Under the pieces are notes generated by a model. It did no database searches and was not told the origin of the DNA. It saw nothing but the letters and a program-made list of their open reading frames with translations. Of a DNA stretch of 64,000 nt, positions 1 through 10,368 are shown piece after piece. This DNA is from Streptomyces sp. SJL17-4. Its GTDB lineage: Bacteria > Actinomycetota > Actinomycetes > Streptomycetales > Streptomycetaceae. Position 1 is the stretch's first letter, and each line of letters starts with the position of its first letter. Made by a program: the position numbers and the translations under genes. The stretch lies in the NCBI RefSeq assembly GCF_036826855.1, contig NZ_CP104578.1, positions 7,808,501-7,872,500 of the forward strand. The letters are read 5' to 3'.

Positions 1-195
1 CCGTTCGTCCCGCAGGAGTTGGAGTGCGCTGCGTACCGTCTGCCGGTTGACGTGGTAGCGCTGGGACAGGGACCGTTCCGAAGGGAGCCTGGTGCCGGGG
101 GAGATGCGGCGGTGGGCGAGGTCCTCGCGCAGCGCGGCGGCGACCCGGAGATAGAGCGGCGCGTCTGCCGCCGCCTCGGATGCGGGCTCGGCCAT
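1..195 (-). CDS. GntR-family transcriptional regulator, N-terminal part only (runs off the left edge)
   Basis: Reading the minus strand from the ATG at 195 gives 65 uninterrupted codons to the window edge. The peptide has the GntR winged-helix signature: a short N-terminal stretch ending PLYLRVAAALRE, then ISPGTRLPSERSLSQRY and the recognition-helix region VNRQTVRSALQLL. The pattern G(T)xLPSERxL followed by S/NRxTVRxAL is diagnostic for the family. The effector-binding domain lies outside the window, so the subfamily (HutC/PhnF-like is likely from the helix sequence) is an inference. The gene is divergent from the DUF2252 gene, and a GntR-type palindrome lies 64 bp upstream of its start, which suggests autoregulation. 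Confidence 0.8.
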   Translation of the reverse strand, partial: MAEPASEAAADAPLYLRVAAALREDLAHRRISPGTRLPSERSLSQRYHVNRQTVRSALQLLRDER

Positions 196-256
196 GATCA
201 AACCCTCTCTTCGCTCAGCGTGACCGCATGGGTCGTGCGGGTGATCAATTCCTATC

Positions 257-272
257 ATTGGTCTAAACCATT
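257..272. promoter_or_regulatory. GntR-type operator, DasR-like palindrome
   Basis: The 12-base core TGGTCTAAACCA (259-270), inside ATTGGTCTAAACCATT, differs at one base from the DasR-responsive consensus core TGGTCTAGACCA. It lies in the 185-bp divergent gap between the GntR-family start (195) and the DUF2252 start (381). It could be bound by the neighbouring GntR protein or by the global N-acetylglucosamine regulator DasR. The site is seen in the sequence; which protein binds it is inference. Confidence 0.6.
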
Positions 273-380
273 TTGCCAGTGCTCTCCGGCAGAGTGGCCG
301 AAACGAGCGAGTCACCTTGTAATGAGGTACCAGGTGGCAGGGGCGAGACCGCGACCGCGGACTGAGGCGGGTGAGGCCGG

Positions 381-1721
381 ATGACGACACCGTCGGAGCG
401 TGCCGAACGAGGCAGGGCGGCCCGCAAGCGGGTGTCACGGTCCTCCCACGGCCGCTGGATACCCAGCGCGCAGCGCCCCGATCCCGTCGGCGTGCTCGAA
501 CGTCAGGCGCAGGACCGGCTGCCCGAGCTCGCGCCCCTCCGGTACGGCCGGATGGCGGCCTCCCCCTTCGCCTTCCTCCGCGGCGCCGCCGCCGTCATGG
601 CCGCCGACCTCGCCGCCCAGCACCACACCGGACTCACCGTCCAGCTCTGCGGCGACGCCCACCTCCTCAACTTCGGGGTCTACGCCTCACCCGAACGGAC
701 GCTCCTGTTCGATGTGAACGACTTCGACGAGACGCTCCCCGGCCCCTTCGAGTGGGACGTGAAGCGGCTCGCCGCCAGCGTCACCGTCGCCGCCCTCCAG
801 AACGGCAGCAGCAAGACCAAGGCCCGCCGAGCGGCGCTCGTCTCCGTGGAGTCGTACAGGAACGCCATGCGCCGCCTCGCCGACCTGGGGGAACTCGCCG
901 TCTGGTACGAGCGGATCGCCGCCGACGACCTCGTCCCCCTGGTCCGCCGCGACGAACGCGCCCGATTCGAGAACCGGCTCGCCCGCGCCCGCCGGCGCAC
1001 CAGCCTCCACGCGCTCGCCAAGCTCACCGAGACCGACGCGACCGGGGTCCGGCACATCGTCGACGACCCGCCGCTCCTCGAACGGACCACGGACCTCGAC
1101 CGGGTCACCCTCGGCAAGATCTTCAACGACTACCGCAGCTCGCTCGCCGAGGAACGGCGCGTCCTCCTCGACCGCTACCGCTTCGTCGAAGCCGCCCGCA
1201 AGGTCGTCGGGGTCGGCAGCGTCGGCACCCGCTGCTTCGTCCTCCTCCTCGAAGGCCGGGACGACGGCGACCCGCTCATCCTCCAGATCAAGGAGGCCGG
1301 CCGCTCGGTCCTCGAGCCGTACCTCCAGCCGAGCGCGTACGACCACCAGGGGCATCGCGTCGTCTCCGGGCAGCGTCTCATCCAGGCCGCCAGCGACATC
1401 TTCCTCGGCTGGATGACCGGGCCCGAGCAACGCCACTTCTACTGGCGTCAGCTCCGCGACATGAAGGGCTCCGCCGAGGTCGAGACCATGTCCCCGGCCA
1501 TGCTGCGGGACTACGCACGGCTCTGCGGCCGGGCCCTGGCCCGCGCTCACGCCCGCTCCGGCGACCGCATCGCGATCGCGGCCTACCTCGGCGGTTCCGA
1601 CGGCTTCGACCGCGCCGTCGCCGACTTCGCCCTCGCCTACGCGGGCCAGAACGCCGACGACTACGCGGCACTCGGCGGGGCCATCGCCGCGGGGATGGTG
1701 GTGGCGGCGCCGGGCGTGTGA
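381..1721 (+). CDS. DUF2252 family protein
   Basis: This 446-residue protein matches the DUF2252 family, which has a kinase-like (aminoglycoside phosphotransferase-like) fold and no settled function. Landmarks are GRMAASPFAFLRGAA near residue 60, CGDAHLLNFGVYASPE near 95, FDVNDFDET near 115, and VGSVGTRCFVLLLEG followed by LQIKEA near 285-305. The GDxHxxNFG and DxNDFD motifs resemble the catalytic and metal loops of phosphotransferases, but activity is not established. The ATG at 381 follows a weak GTGAGG ribosome site. The gene stands alone, divergent from the GntR fragment and convergent with the FAD monooxygenase downstream. Confidence 0.85.
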   Translation: MTTPSERAERGRAARKRVSRSSHGRWIPSAQRPDPVGVLERQAQDRLPELAPLRYGRMAASPFAFLRGAAAVMAADLAAQHHTGLTVQLCGDAHLLNFGVYASPERTLLFDVNDFDETLPGPFEWDVKRLAASVTVAALQNGSSKTKARRAALVSVESYRNAMRRLADLGELAVWYERIAADDLVPLVRRDERARFENRLARARRRTSLHALAKLTETDATGVRHIVDDPPLLERTTDLDRVTLGKIFNDYRSSLAEERRVLLDRYRFVEAARKVVGVGSVGTRCFVLLLEGRDDGDPLILQIKEAGRSVLEPYLQPSAYDHQGHRVVSGQRLIQAASDIFLGWMTGPEQRHFYWRQLRDMKGSAEVETMSPAMLRDYARLCGRALARAHARSGDRIAIAAYLGGSDGFDRAVADFALAYAGQNADDYAALGGAIAAGMVVAAPGV

Positions 1722-1756
1722 GGAGGAGCGTGCCGAGGGGGCCACAGGCGACGCGC

Positions 1757-1838
1757 CGATGGCCGGGCCGAGCTGGTGGCCGGGCAGGGCCGAGCCGGGC
1801 CGGGCCGGGCCGAGGCGGTGGCCGGGCCGAGCTCCACG
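1757..1838. repeat. Low-complexity GGCCGGGCCGAG repeat
   Basis: Imperfect copies of GGCCGGGCCGAG-like units fill the short gap between the convergent DUF2252 and FAD monooxygenase genes. No gene is supported here. It may have arisen by slippage and could fold strongly as RNA. Confidence 0.6.
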
Positions 1839-1866
1839 GCTGCGGCCCGACCCCGGGAGCCGGGTC

Positions 1867-3255
1867 CTACGCGTCGCGGCGCAGCGGCGGTCCCGACGGC
1901 GTCTCGGCGACCCCGCCGAAGAGCACCGCCCGCGCCACGGAGGGGGCGAAAAGGCTCGTCAACGGGGCGGTCAGGGTCATCGCCGCACGGAACGCCGCCC
2001 CCACGGCCGGATCACCCGCGGACCGCTCCACCACCCGGCCCAGGTACCAGCCGACGGCCCGGTCCATCGGACCCGGCCGGGCCGCGTCACCGGTCGCGCC
2101 CGGCATCTTCTTGTCGGCGCCCGCCGAGATGTCCCAGGCCTGCCGGGAGGCGTCGAGCAGCGCCCGCTGCACCGCACGGGTCGTCGGGGTGCGCTTCGGG
2201 TCGGCGAGCGCCCGGCGCAGCGCGAGCGCGCTGAGCGCGGCGACGGCCATGCCCTGCCCGTAGATGGGATTGAACGCGCAGAGCGCGTCGCCGGTCGCGA
2301 GGAAGCCGGCCGGGCGGCGGCCCGGACGGTCGTACCGGCGCCGGATGTTGGCGGTCCTGCGGAAGCCGTACACCGGGGACACCGGCTCGGCCCGCGCCAG
2401 CCAGTCGCTGATCACCGGATGCGGCAGCCGCTTCGCGTACTCCTCGAACGCGCCCTCCTCCGTGGGTGGTTCGTCGCCGCGCAGCCCCGAGAGGGTCACC
2501 AGGTGGTGCCCGTCTCCGAGGGGCAGCACCACGCCGCCGTACACCTGGGCGGGGTGCGGCACGATGTAGTAGCCCGTCGCGTCGGTGTCCACGTCCTCGG
2601 CCGCGCGGTACACCCGGGTGCCGTACGCCAGACCCGTGTCCAGCGTCTCCTCGTGCGGGGCCTCCGCGCCGATCCCCGCCAGCCAGTCGGCGGCCTTCGT
2701 GGACCGCCCGGAGGCGTCCACCACGAGATCCGCGGCGAGCGTACGGGGCTCCTTGTCGGCCCCCGCGCCCCGCTCGCGCAGCCGCACGCCCCTGACCCGG
2801 GAGGAGTCGCCGGTCAGGCCCACGGTCTCGGTGCCCTCGACCAGCTCGATGCGCGGATCGGCCAGCACCCGCTGCCGCACCAGCCACTCCAGCTGGGGGC
2901 GCGGGCCGGTGTAGTGATGGGTGGTGGAGGCGGTACGGCGGAACCACTTGCCGTTCTGCCACTGGATCATGTCGCCTGGCGCACCCACCGTGGGCGCCCC
3001 CAGCGCGCTCAGCTCGTCCATGAACCCCGGGAGCAGTTCGTCGAGCGCCCGCTGCCCGCCGGCGATCAGGACGTGCAGATGCCTGCCCTGCGGGACGCCC
3101 GCGCGCGCCTCCGGCCCCTCGGGCAGCCGGTCGCGTTCGACGACCGTCACCCGCTCCGCGTGCTCGGCCAGCACCCGAGCGGCCAGCAGCCCTGCGAGAC
3201 TTCCCCCGATGACCACCGCGTGACGTGTCGCGCGGTGCCCCAAGTCGTCGGCCAT
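1867..3255 (-). CDS. FAD-dependent monooxygenase / oxidoreductase
   Basis: The 462-residue protein opens with the dinucleotide-binding fold HAVVIGGSLAGLLAARVLAEH followed by TVVERDRLPE (GxGxxG-like motif, then the acidic residue that binds ADP-ribose). Near residue 325 it has GFLATGDALCAFNPIYGQGMAVA, the GD motif region that contacts the FAD ribityl chain in aromatic-hydroxylase-type flavoproteins. DASGRSTKAADW near residue 180 is another family hallmark. Such proteins hydroxylate small aromatic or isoprenoid substrates; the substrate here is unknown. It lies on the same strand as the PadR regulator upstream, with a 144-bp gap, so PadR control is possible but unproven. Confidence 0.85.
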   Translation of the reverse strand: MADDLGHRATRHAVVIGGSLAGLLAARVLAEHAERVTVVERDRLPEGPEARAGVPQGRHLHVLIAGGQRALDELLPGFMDELSALGAPTVGAPGDMIQWQNGKWFRRTASTTHHYTGPRPQLEWLVRQRVLADPRIELVEGTETVGLTGDSSRVRGVRLRERGAGADKEPRTLAADLVVDASGRSTKAADWLAGIGAEAPHEETLDTGLAYGTRVYRAAEDVDTDATGYYIVPHPAQVYGGVVLPLGDGHHLVTLSGLRGDEPPTEEGAFEEYAKRLPHPVISDWLARAEPVSPVYGFRRTANIRRRYDRPGRRPAGFLATGDALCAFNPIYGQGMAVAALSALALRRALADPKRTPTTRAVQRALLDASRQAWDISAGADKKMPGATGDAARPGPMDRAVGWYLGRVVERSAGDPAVGAAFRAAMTLTAPLTSLFAPSVARAVLFGGVAETPSGPPLRRDA

Positions 3256-3399
3256 ACCCGCCCTTTCGTGTCGTCGGACTCCAACGACCCAGTATCCACG
3301 CGGGGACGTCCCGAGAGGCGCCCCCGCCGCGCGGTTTCGGCCGCCCGGGTCACGGCCGGGGTGACGCCATGGCCCGTCCGGAGGATCCCGCCCCGGACG

Positions 3400-3936
3400 T
3401 CACTCCGTCCCGAGTTCCACCAGCGCGCCCCTCAGCCACTCCACCCAGAAGCGTTCCATCTCGATCCCGCCCCGCAGGACGAGGTGGCGCAGCCGGTCGG
3501 GCTCCGACACGCGCCGGTCCGGTGGGAAGTCACGGGTCTCGATCGCCAGGTACTCGTCCAACTGCTCCTGGTGCAGCGCGAGATGACGGGTCAGCTCGGC
3601 ACGCAGACCCGAGGCGCCGACCACCGCGGCCGCCCGCATCCGGAGCAGCAGGGCGGCCCGCATCGGTTTCGGGTCCTCGGACCTCGCCACCCAGGTGCCG
3701 AGCTCCTCGCGGCCCGCGGGCAGCACCTCGTACTCCTTGCGCTGTCCCCGTACCGGCACCGGGGCGGGCAGGGCACGGATGTGCCCCGCCTGCTCCAGCC
3801 TGCCCAGCTCGCGATAGATCTGCTGGTGCGTGGCCGACCAGAAGTAGCCGATCGACTTGTCGAAGCGGCGCGTCAGTTCGAGGCCGGAGGACGGCTTCTC
3901 GAGCAGCGCGGTGAGGATCGCGTGCGGGAGGGACAT
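3400..3936 (-). CDS. PadR-family transcriptional regulator
   Basis: The 178-residue protein has the PadR winged helix at the N-terminus (MSLPHAILTALLEKPSSGLELTRRF, then YFWSATHQQIYRELGRLEQAGHI with the typical HxxIYxxLxxLExxG pattern) and the C-terminal helical dimerization segment characteristic of PadR/Vir. PadR proteins usually repress genes for phenolic stress, efflux or redox enzymes. The gene starts 32 bp downstream of the fadH stop on the same strand, so it may be read through from the fadH promoter. The neighbouring fadH or FAD monooxygenase are candidate targets. Confidence 0.88.
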   Translation of the reverse strand: MSLPHAILTALLEKPSSGLELTRRFDKSIGYFWSATHQQIYRELGRLEQAGHIRALPAPVPVRGQRKEYEVLPAGREELGTWVARSEDPKPMRAALLLRMRAAAVVGASGLRAELTRHLALHQEQLDEYLAIETRDFPPDRRVSEPDRLRHLVLRGGIEMERFWVEWLRGALVELGTE

Positions 3937-3968
3937 GAGCGCATCCTAGGAGTGGCCGGCCACGGTGA

Positions 3969-6056
<2,088 letters not shown>

Positions 6057-6079
6057 GAAGATTCCGGACGTGATGTCTA

Positions 6080-6946
6080 CTACTCAGTAGCCAATCGTGA
6101 GGCTGTCGCCGCCGCTCCGAGCCACGCGTCCAGCTCCTCCGGCGTCCGCGGCTCGGCCGCCCCCGCGGCGAGCAGACCGTGGGTGCGGAGCAAGCGGCCG
6201 ACCGCCGTCCCCCAGGGGCGGCGCAGCCGGGCCTCGTCGAGCAGCGCGTCGTCCGCGAGGAGCTCGGCGACCGGACCGGTCCGCAGCCCGGACGGGGCGA
6301 GCACCGCCGCCTCGTCCGCCCAGCGCAACGCCAGATCCACGTCGTGCGTGGCCATCAGCACCGTCGTGCCGGCCTCCCGAAGCCGCTGGAGCGCGTCGAG
6401 CAGCCGCTCCTGCCCGTGCGGATCGAGACCCGCCGTCGGCTCGTCCATGATCAGGACACGGGGCCGCATCGCCACCGCGCCCGCGATCGCCGCCCGCTTG
6501 CGCTGCCCGTACGACAGCAGATGCGTCGGCCGGTCCGCGAGCGCCGTGATGTCCAGCGCCTCCAGTGCCTCACGGACCCGCCGCCGCACCTCGTCCTCGG
6601 GCAGTCCGAGGTTCATCGGACCGAACGACACGTCCTGGTCCACCGACGCGGCGAACAGCTGGTCGTCGGGGTCCTGCACCACCAGCTGCACGGTCGTCCG
6701 CAGCCGGGTCAGCCCCTTCCGGTCGTACGCGACCTCCGTACCGTCCAGGCGCAGCGACCCGCTCACGCACCGCAGCCCGCCGCTGAGCAGCCGCAGCAGG
6801 GTCGTCTTGCCGCTGCCGTTGCGGCCGAGCAGCGCGACCGCCCGCCCCTCCGCGACGGCGAAGTCCACGCCGGACAGGACCGGGGGCCCGTCCTCGTAGG
6901 CGAAGCCGGCTTTCACCAGTTCCACGACAGGGGTCGGAGACGTCAC
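6080..6946 (-). CDS. cbiO: Cobalt ECF-type ABC transporter, ATP-binding protein
   Basis: The 288-residue ATPase has Walker A GRNGSGKTTLLRLL (near residue 40), Q-loop QDPDDQLFA, signature LSYGQRKRAAIAGA, Walker B VLIMDEPTAGLD and the switch histidine ATHD. QDPDxQLF is characteristic of CbiO/EcfA ATPases. A GTG start at 6946 overlaps the cbiQ stop by four bases (GTGA), and the protein then begins MTSPTPVVELV. It powers cobalt uptake by the CbiMNQ membrane complex encoded just upstream. The role follows from the complete cbiMNQO order and the cobalamin riboswitch in front of it. Confidence 0.92.
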   Translation of the reverse strand: MTSPTPVVELVKAGFAYEDGPPVLSGVDFAVAEGRAVALLGRNGSGKTTLLRLLSGGLRCVSGSLRLDGTEVAYDRKGLTRLRTTVQLVVQDPDDQLFAASVDQDVSFGPMNLGLPEDEVRRRVREALEALDITALADRPTHLLSYGQRKRAAIAGAVAMRPRVLIMDEPTAGLDPHGQERLLDALQRLREAGTTVLMATHDVDLALRWADEAAVLAPSGLRTGPVAELLADDALLDEARLRRPWGTAVGRLLRTHGLLAAGAAEPRTPEELDAWLGAAATASRLATE

Positions 6947-7692
6947 GGAAGGAGCCTTTCCAGTACGAGGGTGAGGGCGACGAGTCCGGCGAGCAGGACG
7001 CCCGTGCCGGCGAGGAACGGGCGGGACACCGCACACGCGGGCACCAGGACCCGCAGCGTCCCGTCGTACCCCCGCCCGGCGAGCCCCGACTGCAGGCGCT
7101 GCGCCCGGTCGAAGGCCCGTACGAACGTGGTCGCACCGAGGCCCGCGAGTGAACGCCAGGTCGCGGCCCGCGTGGTGTGCCCGAGCCGGGCCGCCTGCGC
7201 CTGCCGGATCTTGGACATCGCGTCGAGCAGCAGGAAGATGATCCGGTACATCACCAGCGCCACGTCCACCACGGGCGCCGGCACCCCCGCCCGTACCAGC
7301 CGGGGCAGAACGTCGGACACCGGCGTCGTGAACGCGAAGAGCAGCACCCCGAGCGAGGCCGAAGCCGTCCGCAGCAGCAACTCGCCCGCGTGCGTCGGAC
7401 CGTCCGGCGCGAGGGCGACGAGCCCCCGGGTACCGCCCACCTCGAAGAGCAGCGGAATCGCGCCCGTGACACAGAACCCGAGCGGGATGCGGAACGCCCG
7501 CCACAGCGCCCGGCCCGGCACACCGGCCGGACCGAGCAGCACCGTGAGCGTGGTCGCCGCGACGAGGACCGCACCCGGCCACGGCGGCAGAGCCACCGCG
7601 CACAGGGTGAGACCGAAGCCGAGAAGCGCCTTCTCGGCGGGATGGCGGCGGCGCCAGCGACTGCTGTGCGCCGCCGCGTCGATCGGCAGCAT
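6943..7692 (-). CDS. cbiQ: Cobalt ECF transporter, transmembrane component
   Basis: The 249-residue membrane protein carries several hydrophobic segments and, near residue 180, the coupling region DAMSKIRQAQAARLG, which matches the A-R-G-type motifs of EcfT/CbiQ proteins. A second such motif, RAQRLQSGLAGRGYDG, follows near residue 215. It couples the ATPase CbiO to the substrate-binding CbiM/CbiN unit. It overlaps cbiO by four bases and begins 6 bp after the cbiN stop, so the genes are one translation unit. Confidence 0.9.
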   Translation of the reverse strand: MLPIDAAAHSSRWRRRHPAEKALLGFGLTLCAVALPPWPGAVLVAATTLTVLLGPAGVPGRALWRAFRIPLGFCVTGAIPLLFEVGGTRGLVALAPDGPTHAGELLLRTASASLGVLLFAFTTPVSDVLPRLVRAGVPAPVVDVALVMYRIIFLLLDAMSKIRQAQAARLGHTTRAATWRSLAGLGATTFVRAFDRAQRLQSGLAGRGYDGTLRVLVPACAVSRPFLAGTGVLLAGLVALTLVLERLLP

Positions 7693-7698
7693 CGGTGG

Positions 7699-8160
7699 CT
7701 ACGCGCCCGGCCCGCCGGCGGACCCGCCGCCGAGGGACGGCCCGGTGCCGGTGCGGGAGCCGGTGCTGGTGCCGCTCTCGGACTCCGCGGTCCTGGCCTC
7801 GGCAGCCCCTGCGGCATCCGCTCCGGCGCCGTGCGCCTCGGCTGCCTCGGCCGCCTCGGCCCGCGCCGCCCCCTGTCGACGGCCGCGCCGCAGACCGAAG
7901 TAGTACGCGAGGACACCGGCGCCGAGGGCCGCCTGAAGGGCGAACAGCGCCGACTCGATCTCCCCGGACGGCGGCTCGTAGAGCGGGCTGAACCACGGCT
8001 CGTAGTCCGGCTGGAGCTCGGTGATCGCGGTCTCCGCCTCCGCGTCGGCCCCCGTGAAGGGTTCTTCCTTGTGGTCGCCGAGCCCCAGTGCGAGCGGCAG
8101 GACCGCGAGCGCGGCGACGACGAGCAGCAGCAGGGCGTTGATCTTCGCGTTCCGGCTCAT
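7699..8160 (-). CDS. cbiN: Cobalt transport protein CbiN with long Ala-rich tail
   Basis: The 153-residue protein begins [26 protein letters not shown], an N-terminal membrane segment. It continues with EEPFTGADAEAETAI and YEPWFSPLYEPPSGEIESALFALQAALGAGVLAYYFG, the second membrane segment that is diagnostic of CbiN. CbiN usually ends soon after this point (about 100 residues). Here a further 45 or so residues rich in Ala, Glu, Ser and Gly follow, probably disordered and cytoplasmic. The start ATG (8158-8160) abuts the cbiM stop. Confidence 0.88.
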   Translation of the reverse strand: MSRNAKINALLLLVVAALAVLPLALGLGDHKEEPFTGADAEAETAITELQPDYEPWFSPLYEPPSGEIESALFALQAALGAGVLAYYFGLRRGRRQGAARAEAAEAAEAHGAGADAAGAAEARTAESESGTSTGSRTGTGPSLGGGSAGGPGA

Positions 8161-8855
8161 CACGCGGTCGCCTCCTCGCGTCGCTCCGACGTGCGCCCGG
8201 CGAGGACGCCGAGCCGGATCAGGTCGCCCTTGCTCGACTGGGTGAGCAGGCGCATCACAAGCACGGTGAGCAGACCCTCGCTCACCGCGAGCGGAATCTG
8301 CGTGACGGCGAAGATCCCGCCGAACTTGGCGAGCGCGCCGGGGATGCCGCTGCCCGGGTCGGGGAAGGCGAGCGCCAGCTGGACGCTGGTCACGCAGTAG
8401 GTGGACAGGTCGGCGACGAACGCGCCGAAGAAGACGGCGACCATCAGCGGCGCACCGAACCGGCGCAGCAGCACGTAGGTCCCGAACCCCGCCCAGGGCC
8501 CGACGATCGCCATCGAGAAGGCGTTCGCGCCGAGTGTGGTCAGCCCGCCGTGGGCGAGCAGCAGGGCCTGGAAGAGCAGGGTGATCGTCCCCAGGACCGC
8601 CATGATCGGCGGCCGGAACAGGATCGCGCCCAGGCCCGTACCGGTCGGATGCGAGCAACTGCCCGTCACGGAGGGCAGTTTGAGTGCCGACAGGACGAAC
8701 GTGAAGGCGCCGGCAGCGCCGAGCAACAGGGTGGACTCAGGATTCGACCGCACCTCGCGGGTCAGCGCGCGGACCCCGTGGACGACGAACGGCGCGGACG
8801 CGACACTCCAGGCGGCCGCGTGCACAGGGGGCAGATACCCCTCGGCAATATGCAT
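8160..8855 (-). CDS. cbiM: Cobalt transport protein CbiM
   Basis: The 231-residue protein starts [10 protein letters not shown]. The N-terminal Met-His-Ile-x-(E/D)-G sequence is the metal-binding hallmark of CbiM/NikM, so the ATG at 8855 is the correct start even though the frame is open further upstream. The body contains multiple membrane helices and [15 protein letters not shown], another conserved CbiM segment. It is the specificity subunit of the CbiMNQO cobalt importer, supplying cobalt for vitamin B12. It is the first gene of the operon and lies directly behind a cobalamin riboswitch. Confidence 0.93.
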   Translation of the reverse strand: MHIAEGYLPPVHAAAWSVASAPFVVHGVRALTREVRSNPESTLLLGAAGAFTFVLSALKLPSVTGSCSHPTGTGLGAILFRPPIMAVLGTITLLFQALLLAHGGLTTLGANAFSMAIVGPWAGFGTYVLLRRFGAPLMVAVFFGAFVADLSTYCVTSVQLALAFPDPGSGIPGALAKFGGIFAVTQIPLAVSEGLLTVLVMRLLTQSSKGDLIRLGVLAGRTSERREEATA

Positions 8856-8889
8856 GGTTGGGAGACCCTCTCCAGCACCTCGTGGATGG

Positions 8890-9090
8890 ACAACGCACCC
8901 TGGCCGGTCTCCTGGCTGACGGTCATTCCGTCCGACTCCGCCTTCCCACACCACGGCGGTCTCCCGACGTGGTCCAGTGGCTTCCCCGAGGGTGTTCCCC
9001 GCGGGGGTGGAGCCGGACCTCCCGATCACAGTGGCGAGGGCCGCACCGGTACTGCACCGGTTTCCCGTACACCAAGGCTCTGCGACATTA
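8890..9090 (-). ncRNA. Cobalamin (B12) riboswitch controlling cbiMNQO
   Basis: On the minus strand, upstream of cbiM, the sequence reads GGGAAACCGGTGCAGTACCG at about 9047-9066. This is followed by GGCCCTCGCCACTGTGATCGG and, further 3', the B12 box GCCAGGAGACCGGCC (plus strand 8902-8916). GGGAA..GGTG, CxCGCCACTGT and AGCCAGGAGACC are the conserved blocks of the AdoCbl riboswitch in the right order and spacing. The element ends about 45 nt before the cbiM start, so it can mask the ribosome site or terminate transcription when B12 is plentiful. Confidence 0.87.
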
Positions 9091-9212
9091 GTGTGTTGAC
9101 CTGCTGGATCACAACACGCCCGCCACCCGGTGGGGCCCCTCGCTCACTCCCCGCAGTCGCCCGGGGCGACTCGGAGCCGAGCTCGGGGCCTCTCCCTCGG
9201 GTACTCCCTCGG

Positions 9213-9710
9213 TCACTCCTTGCGGTAGTCGTACGCCTCCGACGCGGCCGCCGCCACGGCGTCGAGGTCCCCGCCCGCGCTCGCGGTGACCAGGGCGGCG
9301 ACCGCGCCCTCGACGAACGGCGCGTCCACGAGTCGAGAGCCGTCGGGCAGTTCGTCACCCTCGGCGAGGAGGGCCTTCACGGTGAGCACCGCGCTCCCCA
9401 GATCGACGAGGATCGCCACACCGGCGCCCTGGTCGACGCCCTTCGCCGCGCCGGAGATCAGCTCGGAGCTCGTCCCGAGGCCACCGTCGGGGGTTCCCCC
9501 GGCCGGGAGGATCGGGGCGAGGTCACCGCCGCCGGCGAGCCCCCGGGCCAGCTCGGCCACGGCGGCCGCGACGGCGGCGCTGTGCGAGACGAGCACGATG
9601 CCGACGGAACGGGAGCCGACCGCACCGGAGCCGACCGCAGCGGAGCCGGAGCCGGTCTCCGTCCCCGTCCCCGCTCCTGTCCCCGCTCCCGTCCCCGTCC
9701 CGCCACTCAT
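9213..9710 (-). CDS. dhaM: Dihydroxyacetone kinase phosphotransfer subunit DhaM (EIIA domain)
   Basis: The 165-residue protein contains VGIVLVSHSAAVAAAVAELA near residue 36; the His in VSHS is the phosphorylated residue of the EIIA-mannose-type domain. Later come GAAKGVDQGAGVAILVDLGSAVLT and APFVEGAVAALVTASAGGDL, both typical of DhaM. Only the first DhaM domain is present, as in many actinobacteria. It passes phosphate from the PTS to DhaL-bound ADP. The first 30 or so residues are a Gly/Thr/Ala repeat (GTGTGAG units) without family counterpart, so the true start may be internal. It overlaps dhaL by four bases. Confidence 0.9.
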   Translation of the reverse strand: MSGGTGTGAGTGAGTGTETGSGSAAVGSGAVGSRSVGIVLVSHSAAVAAAVAELARGLAGGGDLAPILPAGGTPDGGLGTSSELISGAAKGVDQGAGVAILVDLGSAVLTVKALLAEGDELPDGSRLVDAPFVEGAVAALVTASAGGDLDAVAAAASEAYDYRKE

Positions 9711-10342
9711 GACGCCCCCTCGGCGCTCGACGTCTCCGTGCGCGCGGTCTCGTCGAGCGCGGCGAACAGCAGCGCCGAGGACGTGGCCCCCGGATCCTGG
9801 TGCCCCACCGACCGCTCGCCCAGATAGCTGGCCCTGCCCTTGCGCGCCCGCAGGGGTACGGTCGCCAGGGCGCCGTCCTCGGCCGCCGTGCGGGCCGCGC
9901 CGAACGAGTCCCGCAGCCCCTCCACGGCCGGCATGAGCGCGTCGAGCATCGTCTTGTCGCCCGCCTGCGCGCCGCCCAGCTGGGACACGGCGGCCACGCC
10001 GGAGCCGAGCGCCTCCGCCAACTGTTCCCGGGTGACGCGCTCGTCGTCGCCCAGGGTCTTGCCGGTACGACGGAGCAGTGTGCCGTACAACGGCCCCGAA
10101 GCGCCCCCCACGGTGGAGATCAGCTGTCGCCCGGCGACGGTGAGCACCGCGCCCGGCGTCGCGGGCGGGTCCTTGGCCAGGGTCTCGGTCACGGCGGCGA
10201 ACCCGCGCTTGAGATTGGCGCCGTGGTCGGCGTCGCCGATGGCCGAATCGAGCTCGGTGAGCCGGTCCGCCTCCCGGTCGACGGCCTCCGCCACAGCGGC
10301 CAGCCAGCGCACCAGGAAGTCGGCCTCGAAGGTCTGCGTCAT
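9707..10342 (-). CDS. dhaL: Dihydroxyacetone kinase ADP-binding subunit DhaL
   Basis: The 211-residue protein shows IGDADHGANLKRGF (the GDxDHGxNM-type metal/ADP-binding motif), GGASGPLYGTLLRRTGK, GDKTMLDALMPA and the C-terminal RKGRASYLGERSVGHQDPGA loop. All are signature elements of DhaL. DhaL carries the ADP/ATP that phosphorylates dihydroxyacetone held by DhaK. The ATG at 10342 gives the normal family length. The gene lies 26 bp after dhaK and overlaps dhaM. Confidence 0.93.
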   Translation of the reverse strand: MTQTFEADFLVRWLAAVAEAVDREADRLTELDSAIGDADHGANLKRGFAAVTETLAKDPPATPGAVLTVAGRQLISTVGGASGPLYGTLLRRTGKTLGDDERVTREQLAEALGSGVAAVSQLGGAQAGDKTMLDALMPAVEGLRDSFGAARTAAEDGALATVPLRARKGRASYLGERSVGHQDPGATSSALLFAALDETARTETSSAEGAS

Positions 10343-10368
10343 GTCGGTCCCCTGTTCCTTCGTCCGTC

